From positions 1-64,000 of the forward strand of contig JAGXGA010000027.1 of assembly GCA_024636975.1 (NCBI GenBank): DNA of 64,000 nucleotides, written 5' to 3'. Made by a program: the position numbers and the translations under genes. Shown here piece by piece: positions 42,905-52,274 of this stretch (within the stretch, counting starts at the first letter, position 1; each line of letters begins with the position of its first letter). Source of the DNA: Mariniphaga sp. Its GTDB lineage: Bacteria > Bacteroidota > Bacteroidia > Bacteroidales > Prolixibacteraceae. Below the pieces are notes generated by a model. That model was given only the letters and a program-made list of their open reading frames with translations. It was not told the DNA's origin and searched no databases.

Positions 42905-44413
42905 ATGAAACTGTTTACAACAAAACAAATCGCGGAGATTGACAGGTTTACCATTGAAAATGAGCCGATAGCTGATATCGACCTTATGGAAAGGGCAGCT
43001 CTGCAGATTACCGGTTGGGTGGTGCAGAACTTTCCTGCGGAACAAAAGATGATTGCTTTTGCCGGGCCAGGTAACAACGGAGGCGATGCTTTGGCTATTG
43101 CACGGCAACTGGCTGACCTGGATTACCAGGTTGAAGTTTACATTGCTGATTTAGGTAAGGAATTAAAAGGATCGCCTGCAGTTAACCTACAGCGGCTGAA
43201 GCAACAGGAAAGAGTAAAAATTTTAAATATAAGCCGGAAAAAAGATTTTCCCCGAATTCAATCAACAGATGTAATTCTCGATGGGTTATTTGGTTCAGGA
43301 TTAACCCGTCCCCTTGAAGGTTTTGCTGCGGAAATAGTTCAGCAAATAAATAACGTTTCATGTCAGATTGTGGCCATTGATATTCCCAGCGGTTTAATGG
43401 GAGAGGATAATTCAGGGAACCGGCCTGAAAATATCATCAGGGCTGATTATACGCTCACTTTCCAGTTTCCCAAGATCAGTTTTTTATTTCCGGAAAATGA
43501 GCAATACACAGGAAAGTGGGAGGTGCTCCCGATAGGATTGCATCCGGAAGGTATAAAGCAAATTCCTTCCGATTGGTATTTAATTGAAAAGGAAGAAGTA
43601 AAAAAATTAATTCCTGTCCGAAGTAAGTTTGCTCATAAGGGAACATTTGGCCATGCATTGCTTATTGCCGGCAGCTATGGTAAAATGGGAGCTGCCGTTT
43701 TGGCTTCAAGATCTTGCCTGAGGGCAGGTACGGGTCTGCTTACTGCTCATGTGCCCCATTTCGGATATTCAATTATTCAGACTGCCGTTCCGGAGGCTAT
43801 GACCAGTATTGATGCACATGATTCCATTTTTACTGAGTTTCCTGATGTATCGCAGTTCACTGCTGTGGGGGCAGGGCCAGGCATAGGTAAGAAAAGCAAT
43901 ACATGCAAGGCATTGCATGAACTGTTGATTGCATCGGATATACCGTTGGTGCTTGATGCAGATGCATTGAATATACTTTCGGAAAATAAGGACTGGCTTA
44001 AGGAATTACCTGCGAATTCAATTCTTACACCTCATCCCGGAGAATTTAAAAGGCTGGCAGGCGAAACTGCCGGTTCATGGGAGCGCATACAAAAGCAGAG
44101 GGATATGGCCAGGGAACTAAACGTAATTATTGTTTTGAAAGGGGCTTATACTTCGGTTGCCCTTGCCGATGGCAGATTGTTCTTCAATTCAACCGGAAAT
44201 CCGGGATTGGCAACAGCTGGCAGCGGTGATGTGCTTACCGGGTTTATACTTGGTTTGCTTGCCCAGCAGATTTCTCCTTCCGATGCAGCCTTAGCCGGTG
44301 TATTTCTGCATGGTCTTGCAGGTGATCTGGCTGAACGACAAAAATCGGCCAATGCATTAATAGCCGGTGATATAATTGAATCACTTGGAGCAGCTTTTTT
44401 CGAATTGAGGTAA
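42905..44413 (+). CDS. nnr: Bifunctional NAD(P)H-hydrate epimerase / ADP-dependent dehydratase
   Basis: This 502-aa protein repairs hydrated NADH and NADPH. The N-terminal epimerase domain (about 1-210) has FAGPGNNGGDALAIARQL and LDGLFGSGLTRP. The C-terminal dehydratase domain (about 220-500) has KGTFGHALLIAGSYGKMGAAVLA, LTPHPGEFKRL and the catalytic GNPGLATAGSGDVLTGFI. Both halves look intact, with the fused length typical of many bacteria. Confidence 0.95.
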   Translation: MKLFTTKQIAEIDRFTIENEPIADIDLMERAALQITGWVVQNFPAEQKMIAFAGPGNNGGDALAIARQLADLDYQVEVYIADLGKELKGSPAVNLQRLKQQERVKILNISRKKDFPRIQSTDVILDGLFGSGLTRPLEGFAAEIVQQINNVSCQIVAIDIPSGLMGEDNSGNRPENIIRADYTLTFQFPKISFLFPENEQYTGKWEVLPIGLHPEGIKQIPSDWYLIEKEEVKKLIPVRSKFAHKGTFGHALLIAGSYGKMGAAVLASRSCLRAGTGLLTAHVPHFGYSIIQTAVPEAMTSIDAHDSIFTEFPDVSQFTAVGAGPGIGKKSNTCKALHELLIASDIPLVLDADALNILSENKDWLKELPANSILTPHPGEFKRLAGETAGSWERIQKQRDMARELNVIIVLKGAYTSVALADGRLFFNSTGNPGLATAGSGDVLTGFILGLLAQQISPSDAALAGVFLHGLAGDLAERQKSANALIAGDIIESLGAAFFELR

Positions 44414-44461
44414 TATTCAGGCTTTTCTATAATTTAAAAGCTACTGGTTTAAAATTTTTTC

Positions 44462-44491
44462 TTGAATTGCGCAATAAAAATTCTATTTTTA
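44462..44491 (+). promoter_or_regulatory. Promoter of the DUF4831 gene
   Basis: TTG (44462-44464) and TATTTTTA (44484-44491) are separated by 19 bp; the -7 box is one mismatch from consensus. It lies before the ATG at 44513 and excludes the upstream TTG as translation start. Confidence 0.5.
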
Positions 44492-44512
44492 GGGTCTTTA
44501 TTTAAAGTGAGT

Positions 44513-45622
44513 ATGATGAGGAGCTTAATTTTATTTTTAGTTATTATTTTGGCTGTTCCAGCGTTCGGCCAAAGGAAAAAACAATCTGATAGCGAAGCAG
44601 TACCTGCATTTACCGAAGGAATTACTTATGCCCTTCCACGCACCGGTTTTCGAATTCATGTTGAAGCTGTTAAAGAAACTTTTGAACCGGGGCCTTATGC
44701 ACAGTATGCCTCGCAATTGCTTGGGATTACCGATGCAGGGAACAAGGCCGTTGTAAAATGGGTTATCAGCGGAGCCCACTTCGAAACCTTTTCAGAACCC
44801 GACCCCGATCAGGTATATAAAGCTATGGGAGATGCGGCTTTTTTAGTTAACCTTACTTCTGCTGGATGCCTAGCAGGAATTAATGCCGGAAATACACCTT
44901 CCGAAAAGCTTCAACAAAATACCTTTACCTTTTTGGATGAAGATATAGAAGATGATGGTTTCGATTTTTCACGGTTTAACCATTCGCCGGTTGTCACCCA
45001 GGGCGATTCAACAAATAATTACCGTCCGGTTCGCATGAATGACGAAAATAAAGCTGTTGAAGCTGCCAGGCGGATACTCGAATGCCGCAATACACGGTTT
45101 CATATAGCAGCAGGATTGATGGATGAATTTCATCCCGACGGTAAAGCTTACGAAGTAAGTATTGAGGAACTTGAGCGGATTGAAAAGAACTACCTGACTC
45201 TTTTTACCGGAAGAACAACCTATCAGAAACAAAAGGTTGGTTTTAATTTTGTTCCTGCTTCTTCATCAGAGAAAGGAGAAGTAGTATTCCGTTTTTCTGA
45301 AGAAAGTGGTGTATTGCCGGCCTCTGATCTTTCAGGTAAACCGGTTATGCTGAGGGTTGAACCGGAGAAAGCCCTGGTAGCGAAATTCTCGGGACTGGCT
45401 TCATCTTCAAATCCCGATGCAGGTTCCAGCGGGATCTATTACAGGATGCCGGTCGTTGCAAATATTAACCTGATTTATGAACTAAAAACCGTTGCAACAA
45501 CACGGGCTCTCCTTCCGCAATTTGGTAAGACCGCACCAATCCCTGAAGAGCTGCTTTTCGGCGAATTCAGCATTGAAATACATCCTGAAACCGGGGCAGT
45601 GAAATCGGTTTCGAGAAAATAA
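44513..45622 (+). CDS. Secreted DUF4831 family protein
   Basis: This 369-aa protein has a signal peptide (MRSLILFLVIILAVPAFGQ) followed by a body that resembles the DUF4831 family of Bacteroidota: YALPRTGFRIHVEAVKETF at the start, and AAGLMDEFHPDGKAYEVSIEELERIEKNYLTLFTGRT (only the family region is noted here). Function is unknown. The start could be either of two adjacent ATGs, 44513 or 44516. A strong terminator follows. Confidence 0.75.
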   Translation: MMRSLILFLVIILAVPAFGQRKKQSDSEAVPAFTEGITYALPRTGFRIHVEAVKETFEPGPYAQYASQLLGITDAGNKAVVKWVISGAHFETFSEPDPDQVYKAMGDAAFLVNLTSAGCLAGINAGNTPSEKLQQNTFTFLDEDIEDDGFDFSRFNHSPVVTQGDSTNNYRPVRMNDENKAVEAARRILECRNTRFHIAAGLMDEFHPDGKAYEVSIEELERIEKNYLTLFTGRTTYQKQKVGFNFVPASSSEKGEVVFRFSEESGVLPASDLSGKPVMLRVEPEKALVAKFSGLASSSNPDAGSSGIYYRMPVVANINLIYELKTVATTRALLPQFGKTAPIPEELLFGEFSIEIHPETGAVKSVSRK

Positions 45623-45634
45623 TATTTAATCCTG

Positions 45635-45665
45635 AAGGGTGGTTATTCGTAACCACCCTTTTTTT
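45635..45665 (+). terminator. Terminator after the DUF4831 gene
   Basis: An 11-bp perfect stem AAGGGTGGTTA (45635-45645) / TAACCACCCTT (45650-45660) with a TTCG tetraloop is followed by TTTTT. Confidence 0.95.
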
Positions 45666-45737
45666 GGTCATATTTATCGCATTTATTTTTTTTTATTTTT
45701 ACCCGCCAAAATTAAATACTTACTAAAAAAAACAAAA

Positions 45738-47102
45738 ATGAATGAACCTAAGTTAACTTTAAAAGATTCCAAAAGCATGCGCTGGACCATGCTTGTTATT
45801 CTCTCATTTACAATGTTTGCCGGTTACCTGTTCACGGAAGTTATTTCACCATTGAAACCAATACTTGAGAGGGTTTATGGATGGGATAGCGCCGATTATG
45901 GTATGGTTACCAGTGCCTATGGCTGGTTTAATGTGTTTTTTGTGATGCTGATTCTGGTGGGTGTATTGCTCGACCGGTTGGGCATACGGTTCAGTACCAT
46001 AACATCGGTGATAGTTATGATTATTGGCGGAACAATTAAATGGGCCGCTTTCAAAGGATTATTGCCTGTTGATGAAGTTATCTTTGGATTAAATTCCCAG
46101 GTGTTCTTTGCTGCATTTGGTTATGCTCTCTTTGGGGTAGGTGTTGAGTATGCAGGTATTACCGTTTCAAAAGCGGTAGTCAAATGGTTTCGTGGAAAAG
46201 AACTGGCATTGGCAATGGGCATGCAGGTAGCCATTGCCCGTTTGGGTTCGTTTGCTCCGCTGGCGTTTGGCGCTGCCATTGCAACAAAATATAATGTACC
46301 GCTTTATATTTTAATTTCACTGGGTTTTTTGATTATCGGGTTAATTGGCTTTGTGTATTACAATATCAAGGATAAACAACTCGATATGCAAATCAAATTA
46401 AACGATTCTTCAGAGGAAGAGCTTTTCCGTTTGAGGGATTTTGGGATAATTATTTCGAACCGGGGTTTTTGGTACATAGCATTGCTTTGTGTTCTTTTTT
46501 ATTCTGCTGTTTTTCCATTTTACAAGTATGGACCCGACCTGATGGTGAATAAGTTCGGCGTGGGTGAAAAGTGGGCAGGGTTGCTTCCCAGTTTTGTTCC
46601 TTTTGGAACTATGCTGCTAACCCCGTTTTTTGGAAGTATTTATGACAGGAAAGGGAAAGGTGCCTCAATAATGATACTGGGTGCAGTATTATTGTTTATT
46701 GTACATGTAATATTTTACCTGCCAATGATTACGAGTGTGGTAGCCGCATTTTTTAATGTTTTGCTTTTAGGAATTGCATTTTCACTTGTGCCTTCTGCAA
46801 TGTGGCCATCGGTTCCAAAAATTATTCCTGACAAACAACTGGGCAGTGCTTATGCACTAATTTTCTGGGTACAAAATTTTGGGCTTTGGGGAATTCCTCT
46901 CGCGGTAGGGATTGTGCTCGACCGCACCAATCCTGGGGTAGCAGCTGCCAAGGCGGCCGGTCAGAATGTTACATACAACTACCAAACCACATGGATGATT
47001 TTTGTGGGGCTTACCATATTGGCAATTTTTGTATCAATTCTTTTAAAAGCCGAGAACAAAAAGAAGGGTTACGGACTTGAATTACCAAACATTAAACAGT
47101 AA
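45738..47102 (+). CDS. MFS transporter, possibly a dipeptide carrier
   Basis: This 454-aa protein has 12 predicted membrane helices and MFS loop motifs (LVGVLLDRLGIRFST between helices 2 and 3; GSIYDRKGKGAS between helices 8 and 9). The SLVPSAMWPSVPKIIPDKQLGSAYALIF region and the neighbouring dipeptidase gene 5 bp downstream suggest an MFSD1-like dipeptide or amino-acid role. The first in-frame codon (45639) would run through the terminator hairpin, so the ATG at 45738 is the start. Confidence 0.8.
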   Translation: MNEPKLTLKDSKSMRWTMLVILSFTMFAGYLFTEVISPLKPILERVYGWDSADYGMVTSAYGWFNVFFVMLILVGVLLDRLGIRFSTITSVIVMIIGGTIKWAAFKGLLPVDEVIFGLNSQVFFAAFGYALFGVGVEYAGITVSKAVVKWFRGKELALAMGMQVAIARLGSFAPLAFGAAIATKYNVPLYILISLGFLIIGLIGFVYYNIKDKQLDMQIKLNDSSEEELFRLRDFGIIISNRGFWYIALLCVLFYSAVFPFYKYGPDLMVNKFGVGEKWAGLLPSFVPFGTMLLTPFFGSIYDRKGKGASIMILGAVLLFIVHVIFYLPMITSVVAAFFNVLLLGIAFSLVPSAMWPSVPKIIPDKQLGSAYALIFWVQNFGLWGIPLAVGIVLDRTNPGVAAAKAAGQNVTYNYQTTWMIFVGLTILAIFVSILLKAENKKKGYGLELPNIKQ

Positions 47103-47107
47103 TAGTT

Positions 47108-48571
47108 ATGACAAAAATTAAAGACATTCAGCCGAATGAAGTCTGGCAGATATTTGACCAGATGCTTCAGATTCCCCGTCCCTCCAAACATGAAGAGAAA
47201 ATTCAGGAATGGGCAGTAAATTTTGGTAAAGGGTTAGGCCTGGAAACAATTAAAGATAAAGCCGGAAATGTGGTGATTAAAAAACCGGCCACCCCTGGTA
47301 TGGAGAACAGGAAAGGGGTAATTTTGCAAGGGCACCTCGATATGGTTCCACAGAAAAACAGCGATAAAAAACATGATTTTGCTGCCGATCCGATCGAGGC
47401 ATTTGTTGACGGAGAGTGGGTAACCGCAAACGGTACTACCCTGGGAGCTGACAATGGTATTGGAGTATCAGCATCCCTGGCTGTGCTGGCTTCAGATAAA
47501 GTAAAGCATGGCCCTCTTGAGGTATTGCTCACTTCCACAGAGGAAACCGGTATGGACGGAGCAAATGGTCTGGGCAAAGGTGTTCTGGATGGCGATATTT
47601 TAATCAATACCGATTCGGAAGATGAAGGTGAACTGTATGTTGGGTGTGCCGGTGGTGAAGATGTCAACTTTAAGTTTGAATACACGGAAGAAGAGGCTCC
47701 GGTAGATGTTGAGGCTTATAAAATAAGTGTTACCGGATTAAAAGGAGGTCATTCCGGAATCGATATCCCACTTCAGCGTGGCAATGCAATCAAAATATTT
47801 TTCAGGATCCTCAATGCAGGTTTCGACGGATTTGGAGTGCGACTGGCTCATGTTGATGCCGGAAGCCTTAGAAATGCCATTCCGAGAGAAGCATTTGGTA
47901 CTGTTGTATGCGAAAAAGGCCGCACTGGTGATTTTGTAGCTTCTGTGTATGATTTAGCCAAGCTCATTAAATCGGAACTTTCGGCCACTGAACCCGATAT
48001 GAAAGTCACAGTTGAAGAAGCTGAACTACCGTTTGGGATCATAGATGCCGATTCGCAGGCAAACATTACCAAAGCAATTCTGGCCTTGCCCAACGGGGTT
48101 ATTCGTATGAGCGATTCGATGAAGGGGCTTGTAGAAACTTCAACAAATCTGGCTATTGTAAAATCGGATTCAAAAAGCAAAACTATAGATGGAGCCTGTC
48201 TGATGCGCAGTTCAGTTGATTCAGCGAAAGAAGAGCTGGGCATACGGATGAAGTCGGTATTAAGCCTGGCAGGAGCTAAGGTGACTTTGGCCGGTGCCTA
48301 TCCCGGCTGGAAGCCTAATCTTGATTCGCCGATTCTCAAGCTGATGCAAGAGGTATATGATAAGAAGTTTGGAAAGATTCCTGAGATAAAAGCTATTCAT
48401 GCCGGCCTCGAATGCGGAATCCTCGGCGGAAAGTATCCCAACTGGGATATGATTTCCTTTGGCCCGACCATTCGTTTCCCGCATTCACCTGATGAAAAGG
48501 TGAATGTTGAAACAGTTCAGAAATTCTGGGATTTTCTGGTGGCGACGCTGGAAAGTGTACCAAAGAAATAA
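47108..48571 (+). CDS. pepD: Aminoacyl-histidine dipeptidase (M20C)
   Basis: This 487-aa zinc peptidase has the M20 metal motifs HLDMVPQ, GADNGIGVSA, STEETGMDGA and NTDSEDEGE, plus a lid/dimerisation domain (about 200-390; GLKGGHSGIDI). The C-terminal histidine ligand is near HAGLECGIL. PepD splits Xaa-His dipeptides and a broad range of others. It starts 5 bp after the MFS gene, forming an uptake-and-cleavage pair for dipeptides. Confidence 0.95.
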   Translation: MTKIKDIQPNEVWQIFDQMLQIPRPSKHEEKIQEWAVNFGKGLGLETIKDKAGNVVIKKPATPGMENRKGVILQGHLDMVPQKNSDKKHDFAADPIEAFVDGEWVTANGTTLGADNGIGVSASLAVLASDKVKHGPLEVLLTSTEETGMDGANGLGKGVLDGDILINTDSEDEGELYVGCAGGEDVNFKFEYTEEEAPVDVEAYKISVTGLKGGHSGIDIPLQRGNAIKIFFRILNAGFDGFGVRLAHVDAGSLRNAIPREAFGTVVCEKGRTGDFVASVYDLAKLIKSELSATEPDMKVTVEEAELPFGIIDADSQANITKAILALPNGVIRMSDSMKGLVETSTNLAIVKSDSKSKTIDGACLMRSSVDSAKEELGIRMKSVLSLAGAKVTLAGAYPGWKPNLDSPILKLMQEVYDKKFGKIPEIKAIHAGLECGILGGKYPNWDMISFGPTIRFPHSPDEKVNVETVQKFWDFLVATLESVPKK

Positions 48572-48623
48572 ATTGGAATTGCCAGGCAGGTCGTGGTTAT
48601 CTGCCTGCCTGGTAACTTCTTTT

Positions 48624-48902
48624 TTATACTTTCAGGCTTCCCTGTTCATCAAATTCCCAGAAGGGAGCCCATGCAATTTCCCATGCATAACCATCGGGAT
48701 CAGCGAAATACGCTCCGTAGCCTCCCCAAAAAGTTTCATGAGGTTTGATAAGGTCTTTGGCTCCATTGTTTATAGCCTTTTTAAATACTTCATCCACTGC
48801 TTCTTTATGAGGTACAAACATTTGTTCGTCTATTGAATTTCCAGGATTAGAAGATGCATTTTTTTCTGCAACTTTTTCAGGTAAGAATGAGTAAGTTGCC
48901 TG
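48624..48902 (-). pseudogene. Truncated VOC/glyoxalase-family gene
   Basis: The C-terminal half of a VOC protein is clear: VDEVFKKAINNGAKDLIKP, then FWGGYGAYFADPDGYAWEIAW. An in-frame extension beyond the first Met (48821) continues with FLPEKVAEKNASSN up to about 48900, where a TAA stops it. The usual 120-140-aa VOC protein would need about 45 more N-terminal residues, which are missing. The promoter and start region of the next gene occupy that place. Probably a non-functional remnant. Confidence 0.75.
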
Positions 48903-48940
48903 AAAATTTTAAATTTGTGATTTCATTAAAACCAACCGAG

Positions 48941-50074
48941 ATGAGTAAATCATTTGTTGTACTAAGCCTTGTGGTATTTTTTCTTGCCTCATGTTCTTCC
49001 GGAAAAAAAGCCTTGCAAAAAGGTGATTACTTTTCAGCTGTTTCAAAAGCAGTTGATCGATTAAAATCCTCTCCCGACAATAAAAAAGCATTAAACGTTC
49101 TTAAGGACGGTTATCAATACGCTTTGGAATGGTCGCAGGAAGAGATTGACCTCGCGTTTGCATCCAATTCTCCTGAAAAATGGGAACGTGTGGCTCGTGT
49201 CATGCAGCAGGTGAACATGTTGTCGGGGCAAATAAGAAGCACTCCTGCTGCCCGTAATATTATCAGTAATCCTGTAACATATACCACCGAACTGAATGAG
49301 GTATATGAAAAAGCAGCCGAAGAGCGGTATGTTGCCGGAGTGACTGAGCTGGAAATTAGCACACGTGAGTCGGCACGAATTGCTTTCGACCATTTTTATG
49401 CAGCCGATCGGTTTGTTTCAGGATACAAGGATGCAAGGGAACTGATGGAAACGGCAAAAGAAATGGCAACCGTTAAAGTAGTGTTGCAAACAATACCTGT
49501 TCATACACAAAAGTACAGGCTTACATCGGAATTCTTTTACAATCAGATTTTCGGTTATCTGAACAACCAGTTTGACATGCACAGTTTTGTCAATTTTTAT
49601 TCACCTTACCAGGCTGAAACTGAAGGTTTGGAAACACCTGACTTTATAGTGAATATGGAGTTTTTTGATTTTTCAATCGGAAACCTTACTCATACTGAAA
49701 AGGAGGAAAGCCTCGAGAAACGGGTTAAACTGGAAACAAAAGATACGACTGTAGTTGAGTACGTTGATTATAAGGCAAAGCTTAAAACTTTTACCGATAA
49801 GGTAGAATCGGGAGGAAGCCTGAGGGTGCAAATTATTGAGCCTTTAACGGACAAGATGCTGTTGGATGAAATTGTTCCAGGTTCGTTTACGTGGATAAAT
49901 GATTATGCCTTATATGTTGGCGATCTGCAGGCCCTTGATAAAAAACAGCAGGAGCTGATCAAAAGAAAAGCTCTGCCGTTGCCACCAGAGCAGGATTTAT
50001 TCATTGAGATTACCAAGCGTGTATACAGCCAGGTTACCAACAGATTGAATACGTTTTTCAGAAGATACAACTGA
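48941..50074 (+). CDS. Conserved-looking lipoprotein of unknown function
   Basis: This 377-aa protein has a lipoprotein signal (MSKSFVVLSLVVFFLASCSSGKK). TPR-like helices follow (GDYFSAVSKAVDRLKSSPDNKKAL...) with further helical arrays in the first half and a beta-rich second half (VVLQTIPVHTQKYRL, RVQIIEPLTDKML). I do not recognise a function. The ATG at 48941 is chosen from three Met codons because it starts the lipobox peptide. The gene abuts the broken VOC gene, divergently. Confidence 0.75.
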   Translation: MSKSFVVLSLVVFFLASCSSGKKALQKGDYFSAVSKAVDRLKSSPDNKKALNVLKDGYQYALEWSQEEIDLAFASNSPEKWERVARVMQQVNMLSGQIRSTPAARNIISNPVTYTTELNEVYEKAAEERYVAGVTELEISTRESARIAFDHFYAADRFVSGYKDARELMETAKEMATVKVVLQTIPVHTQKYRLTSEFFYNQIFGYLNNQFDMHSFVNFYSPYQAETEGLETPDFIVNMEFFDFSIGNLTHTEKEESLEKRVKLETKDTTVVEYVDYKAKLKTFTDKVESGGSLRVQIIEPLTDKMLLDEIVPGSFTWINDYALYVGDLQALDKKQQELIKRKALPLPPEQDLFIEITKRVYSQVTNRLNTFFRRYN

Positions 50075-50194
50075 TTGCAGCAAGTTTTGGAAATTTATTT
50101 TTAAGCTTCAGTTAATGCAAGCTCTATCGGATTCACCAACTTCTTTTATCTGACTTAATATATCCAATTAGTCAGATACTTGTTAATGTTTTGT

Positions 50195-50221
50195 AATTGA
50201 TTGGTGTTAGCTGCATCAATT
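50195..50221. promoter_or_regulatory. Inverted repeat upstream of the terpenoid operon
   Basis: AATTGAT (50195-50201) and ATCAATT (50215-50221) form a 7-bp dyad with a 13-bp spacer, about 42 bp before the operon start. It could be an operator or the weak terminator of the lipoprotein gene. Confidence 0.3.
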
Positions 50222-50262
50222 AAGTAATTTTTATTTTCTTTAACTTCCGATATTGTGGTTAT

Positions 50263-51027
50263 ATGGAACAAAAAGCTTGTGTTATATTTTGCAGGTGTGG
50301 AGCGGGTATTGCAGAGACCTCGTATGATGAGATTTCAGAAGGATTAAAGGATCTGGATACAGACGTGTATGAGATGCATGATTTATGTGCTTTTTCATTA
50401 CATGAAAAGGATGTTCTGAATACTATTGGCAGTAAGTATCAAAAAAAAATAGTAGTAGCATGTTACCCCAGGGCAGTAAAAAACATGCTTATTCAGGGCG
50501 GTGTTGATTTGGGCAGTTATGATGTTTTAAACTTTAAAGAGCTGTCGGCAACAAAAATACTGGAGAACCTTAAAACTGAACATCATTTTAAGGATGGACA
50601 AGCTCATTACAATATACAAGTTTCCGGGCTCAAGGTTCCGGCGTGGTTCCCTGTAATCGATGAATCACTTTGTTCGCTTTGCGGGAAGTGTGCCCGGTTT
50701 TGTCTTTTTGGTGTATACAGCTTTAATAAAAGAAGCCTGAAAGTGGTAAATCCACTGGCCTGTAAAAATAACTGTCCTGCCTGTGGCCGTACTTGCCCGA
50801 CTTCAGCCATTATGTTTCCAAGGTTGAACGAAAATACGGTTTTGGCAGGCGCTGAACCTGGCAGCATGATGAAAAAAACCGGAGAAGGTGGTTTGATGAT
50901 GATGCTGAATGACCGAAACAGGGATCGTAAAAACATTTTCAGACAAGGTGTGATGCAGCAGGCGGAAGAAGAACGACGGAAAGCTGTTGCAGAAATAAGA
51001 GCAACTATGTTGAAGAAGAATCCCTGA
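50263..51027 (+). CDS. [4Fe-4S] ferredoxin-type protein, first gene of the terpenoid operon
   Basis: This 254-aa protein has an N-terminal HdrA-like domain (VIFCRCGAGIAET, then VVACYPRAVKNML). A ferredoxin domain follows with CSLCGKCARFC and the second half CKNNCPACGRTCP (residues about 145-190). The C-terminal part is helical and charged (QQAEEERRKAVAEIRATM). It could pass electrons to the adjacent radical SAM enzyme, which needs a reductant. No predicted membrane helix. Function beyond electron transfer is unknown. Confidence 0.75.
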   Translation: MEQKACVIFCRCGAGIAETSYDEISEGLKDLDTDVYEMHDLCAFSLHEKDVLNTIGSKYQKKIVVACYPRAVKNMLIQGGVDLGSYDVLNFKELSATKILENLKTEHHFKDGQAHYNIQVSGLKVPAWFPVIDESLCSLCGKCARFCLFGVYSFNKRSLKVVNPLACKNNCPACGRTCPTSAIMFPRLNENTVLAGAEPGSMMKKTGEGGLMMMLNDRNRDRKNIFRQGVMQQAEEERRKAVAEIRATMLKKNP

Positions 51028-51098
51028 TAGGCAGGTAATAATTTTCTCAGATAATTGGCGTATTTCTTAACTTTTACTTTTTTCTATAAAATTACATA

Positions 51099-52271
51099 TT
51101 GAAACGAATTATACAAAATACCGACAGGCGTTGTCTCTGGAAATTGTTTTACAATCTGGGCGTTAAGGGTATGCTTGGTTTTAATCGTTTTCAACGGCGA
51201 TTGAAAAAAGGGGAATTTTTTCCGGCATTTCATTTTATTTCAGTTACCGATGATTGCAATTTAAATTGCCAGGGGTGCTGGGTTACCGGAAAAAAACAGA
51301 ATAATCGCCTTGAAGAGGGACATTTGAACCAGATAATATCGGAGACAAAAGCCAAAGGATCCTATTTTTTTGGAATTCTGGGAGGTGAGCCGTTGTTGTA
51401 CAAATCCCTGTTTTCAGTTTTCAGGAAACATTCTGATTGTTATTTCCAGCTGTTTACAAATGGAACTCTGCTTAATGCTAAAGTAGCAGAAGAACTGCGT
51501 CAGTGTGCCAACGTAACCCCGCTTATCAGTTTTGAGGGTGACGAGCAAATAGCTGATGTGCGCAGAGGAGGAAAAAATGTATACCGCCGCACATGGGAAG
51601 CAATTGAGAATGCCACCCGGTCGGGATTGTTTACAGGGGTAGCCATGAGTGTTTGTAAATCGAACCTGGAACTGGCATTGTCTCCGGCATTCATAAATGA
51701 ATTGATTCAAAAAAAGGTGGCCTATTTATGGTATTATATTTACAGGCCGGTAGGAGAGAACTCTTCACCCGAACTGGCGTTAAGCAGAGAGGAAATACAG
51801 CAGCTGAGGGAATACATGGTGAACGCCCGTACAATGTACGATATAGTAATTATTGATGCCTACTGGGATGAAAATGGGAAAGGTCTGTGTCCGGCAGCAT
51901 CGGGTTTAAGTCACCATATAAATGCTTCGGGTTATGTGGAGCCTTGTCCTGTAATTCAGTTTGCTGCAGATAAAACTGGTACTCAACCACTGGATGAACT
52001 TTATCGGTCATCGGCTTTTCTAAAAGATTTGAAGCAGGAAATTCCACAGAAAACTTCAGGCTGCATAATTATGGAAGATCCTTCATGGGTCGCCAATTTT
52101 GCAGAAAAATATAAAGCAGCAGATACATCAGGCAGGGGCAATGAAGCAGAACGTTTGCGTAATATGTCCCCTGTTGCAAGTCATGGTTCGGGAACCCCTG
52201 TACCGGAGAAAAGCTGGATGTACCGGTTTGCCAAGAAGAAAGCATTTTTTGGATTAGGCGCATATGGATAA
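51099..52271 (+). CDS. Radical SAM enzyme of the terpenoid operon
   Basis: This 390-aa protein has a CNLNCQGC cluster motif (CxxxCxxC, about residue 52), GILGGEPLLYK for SAM binding and LFTNGTLLN. A SPASM-like C-terminal part carries CPAASGLSHHINASGYVEPCPV. It starts with TTG at 51099; the N-terminal block KRIIQNTDRRCLWKLFYNLG looks conserved enough to keep. The substrate is unknown. HpnH of hopanoid synthesis is a radical SAM enzyme acting on a polycyclic terpene, which offers a parallel but not an orthologue. 3 bp separate it from the DUF116 gene. Confidence 0.75.
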   Translation: MKRIIQNTDRRCLWKLFYNLGVKGMLGFNRFQRRLKKGEFFPAFHFISVTDDCNLNCQGCWVTGKKQNNRLEEGHLNQIISETKAKGSYFFGILGGEPLLYKSLFSVFRKHSDCYFQLFTNGTLLNAKVAEELRQCANVTPLISFEGDEQIADVRRGGKNVYRRTWEAIENATRSGLFTGVAMSVCKSNLELALSPAFINELIQKKVAYLWYYIYRPVGENSSPELALSREEIQQLREYMVNARTMYDIVIIDAYWDENGKGLCPAASGLSHHINASGYVEPCPVIQFAADKTGTQPLDELYRSSAFLKDLKQEIPQKTSGCIIMEDPSWVANFAEKYKAADTSGRGNEAERLRNMSPVASHGSGTPVPEKSWMYRFAKKKAFFGLGAYG

Positions 52272-52274
52272 TTT

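Noticed and set aside
45639-45737. Upstream start for the MFS gene
   Set aside because: It would translate through the strong terminator hairpin at 45635-45665; the ATG at 45738 starts the conserved part.
47203-47685. 160-aa minus-strand open frame within pepD
   Set aside because: Shadow of pepD; composition is typical of antisense frames and no motif is visible.
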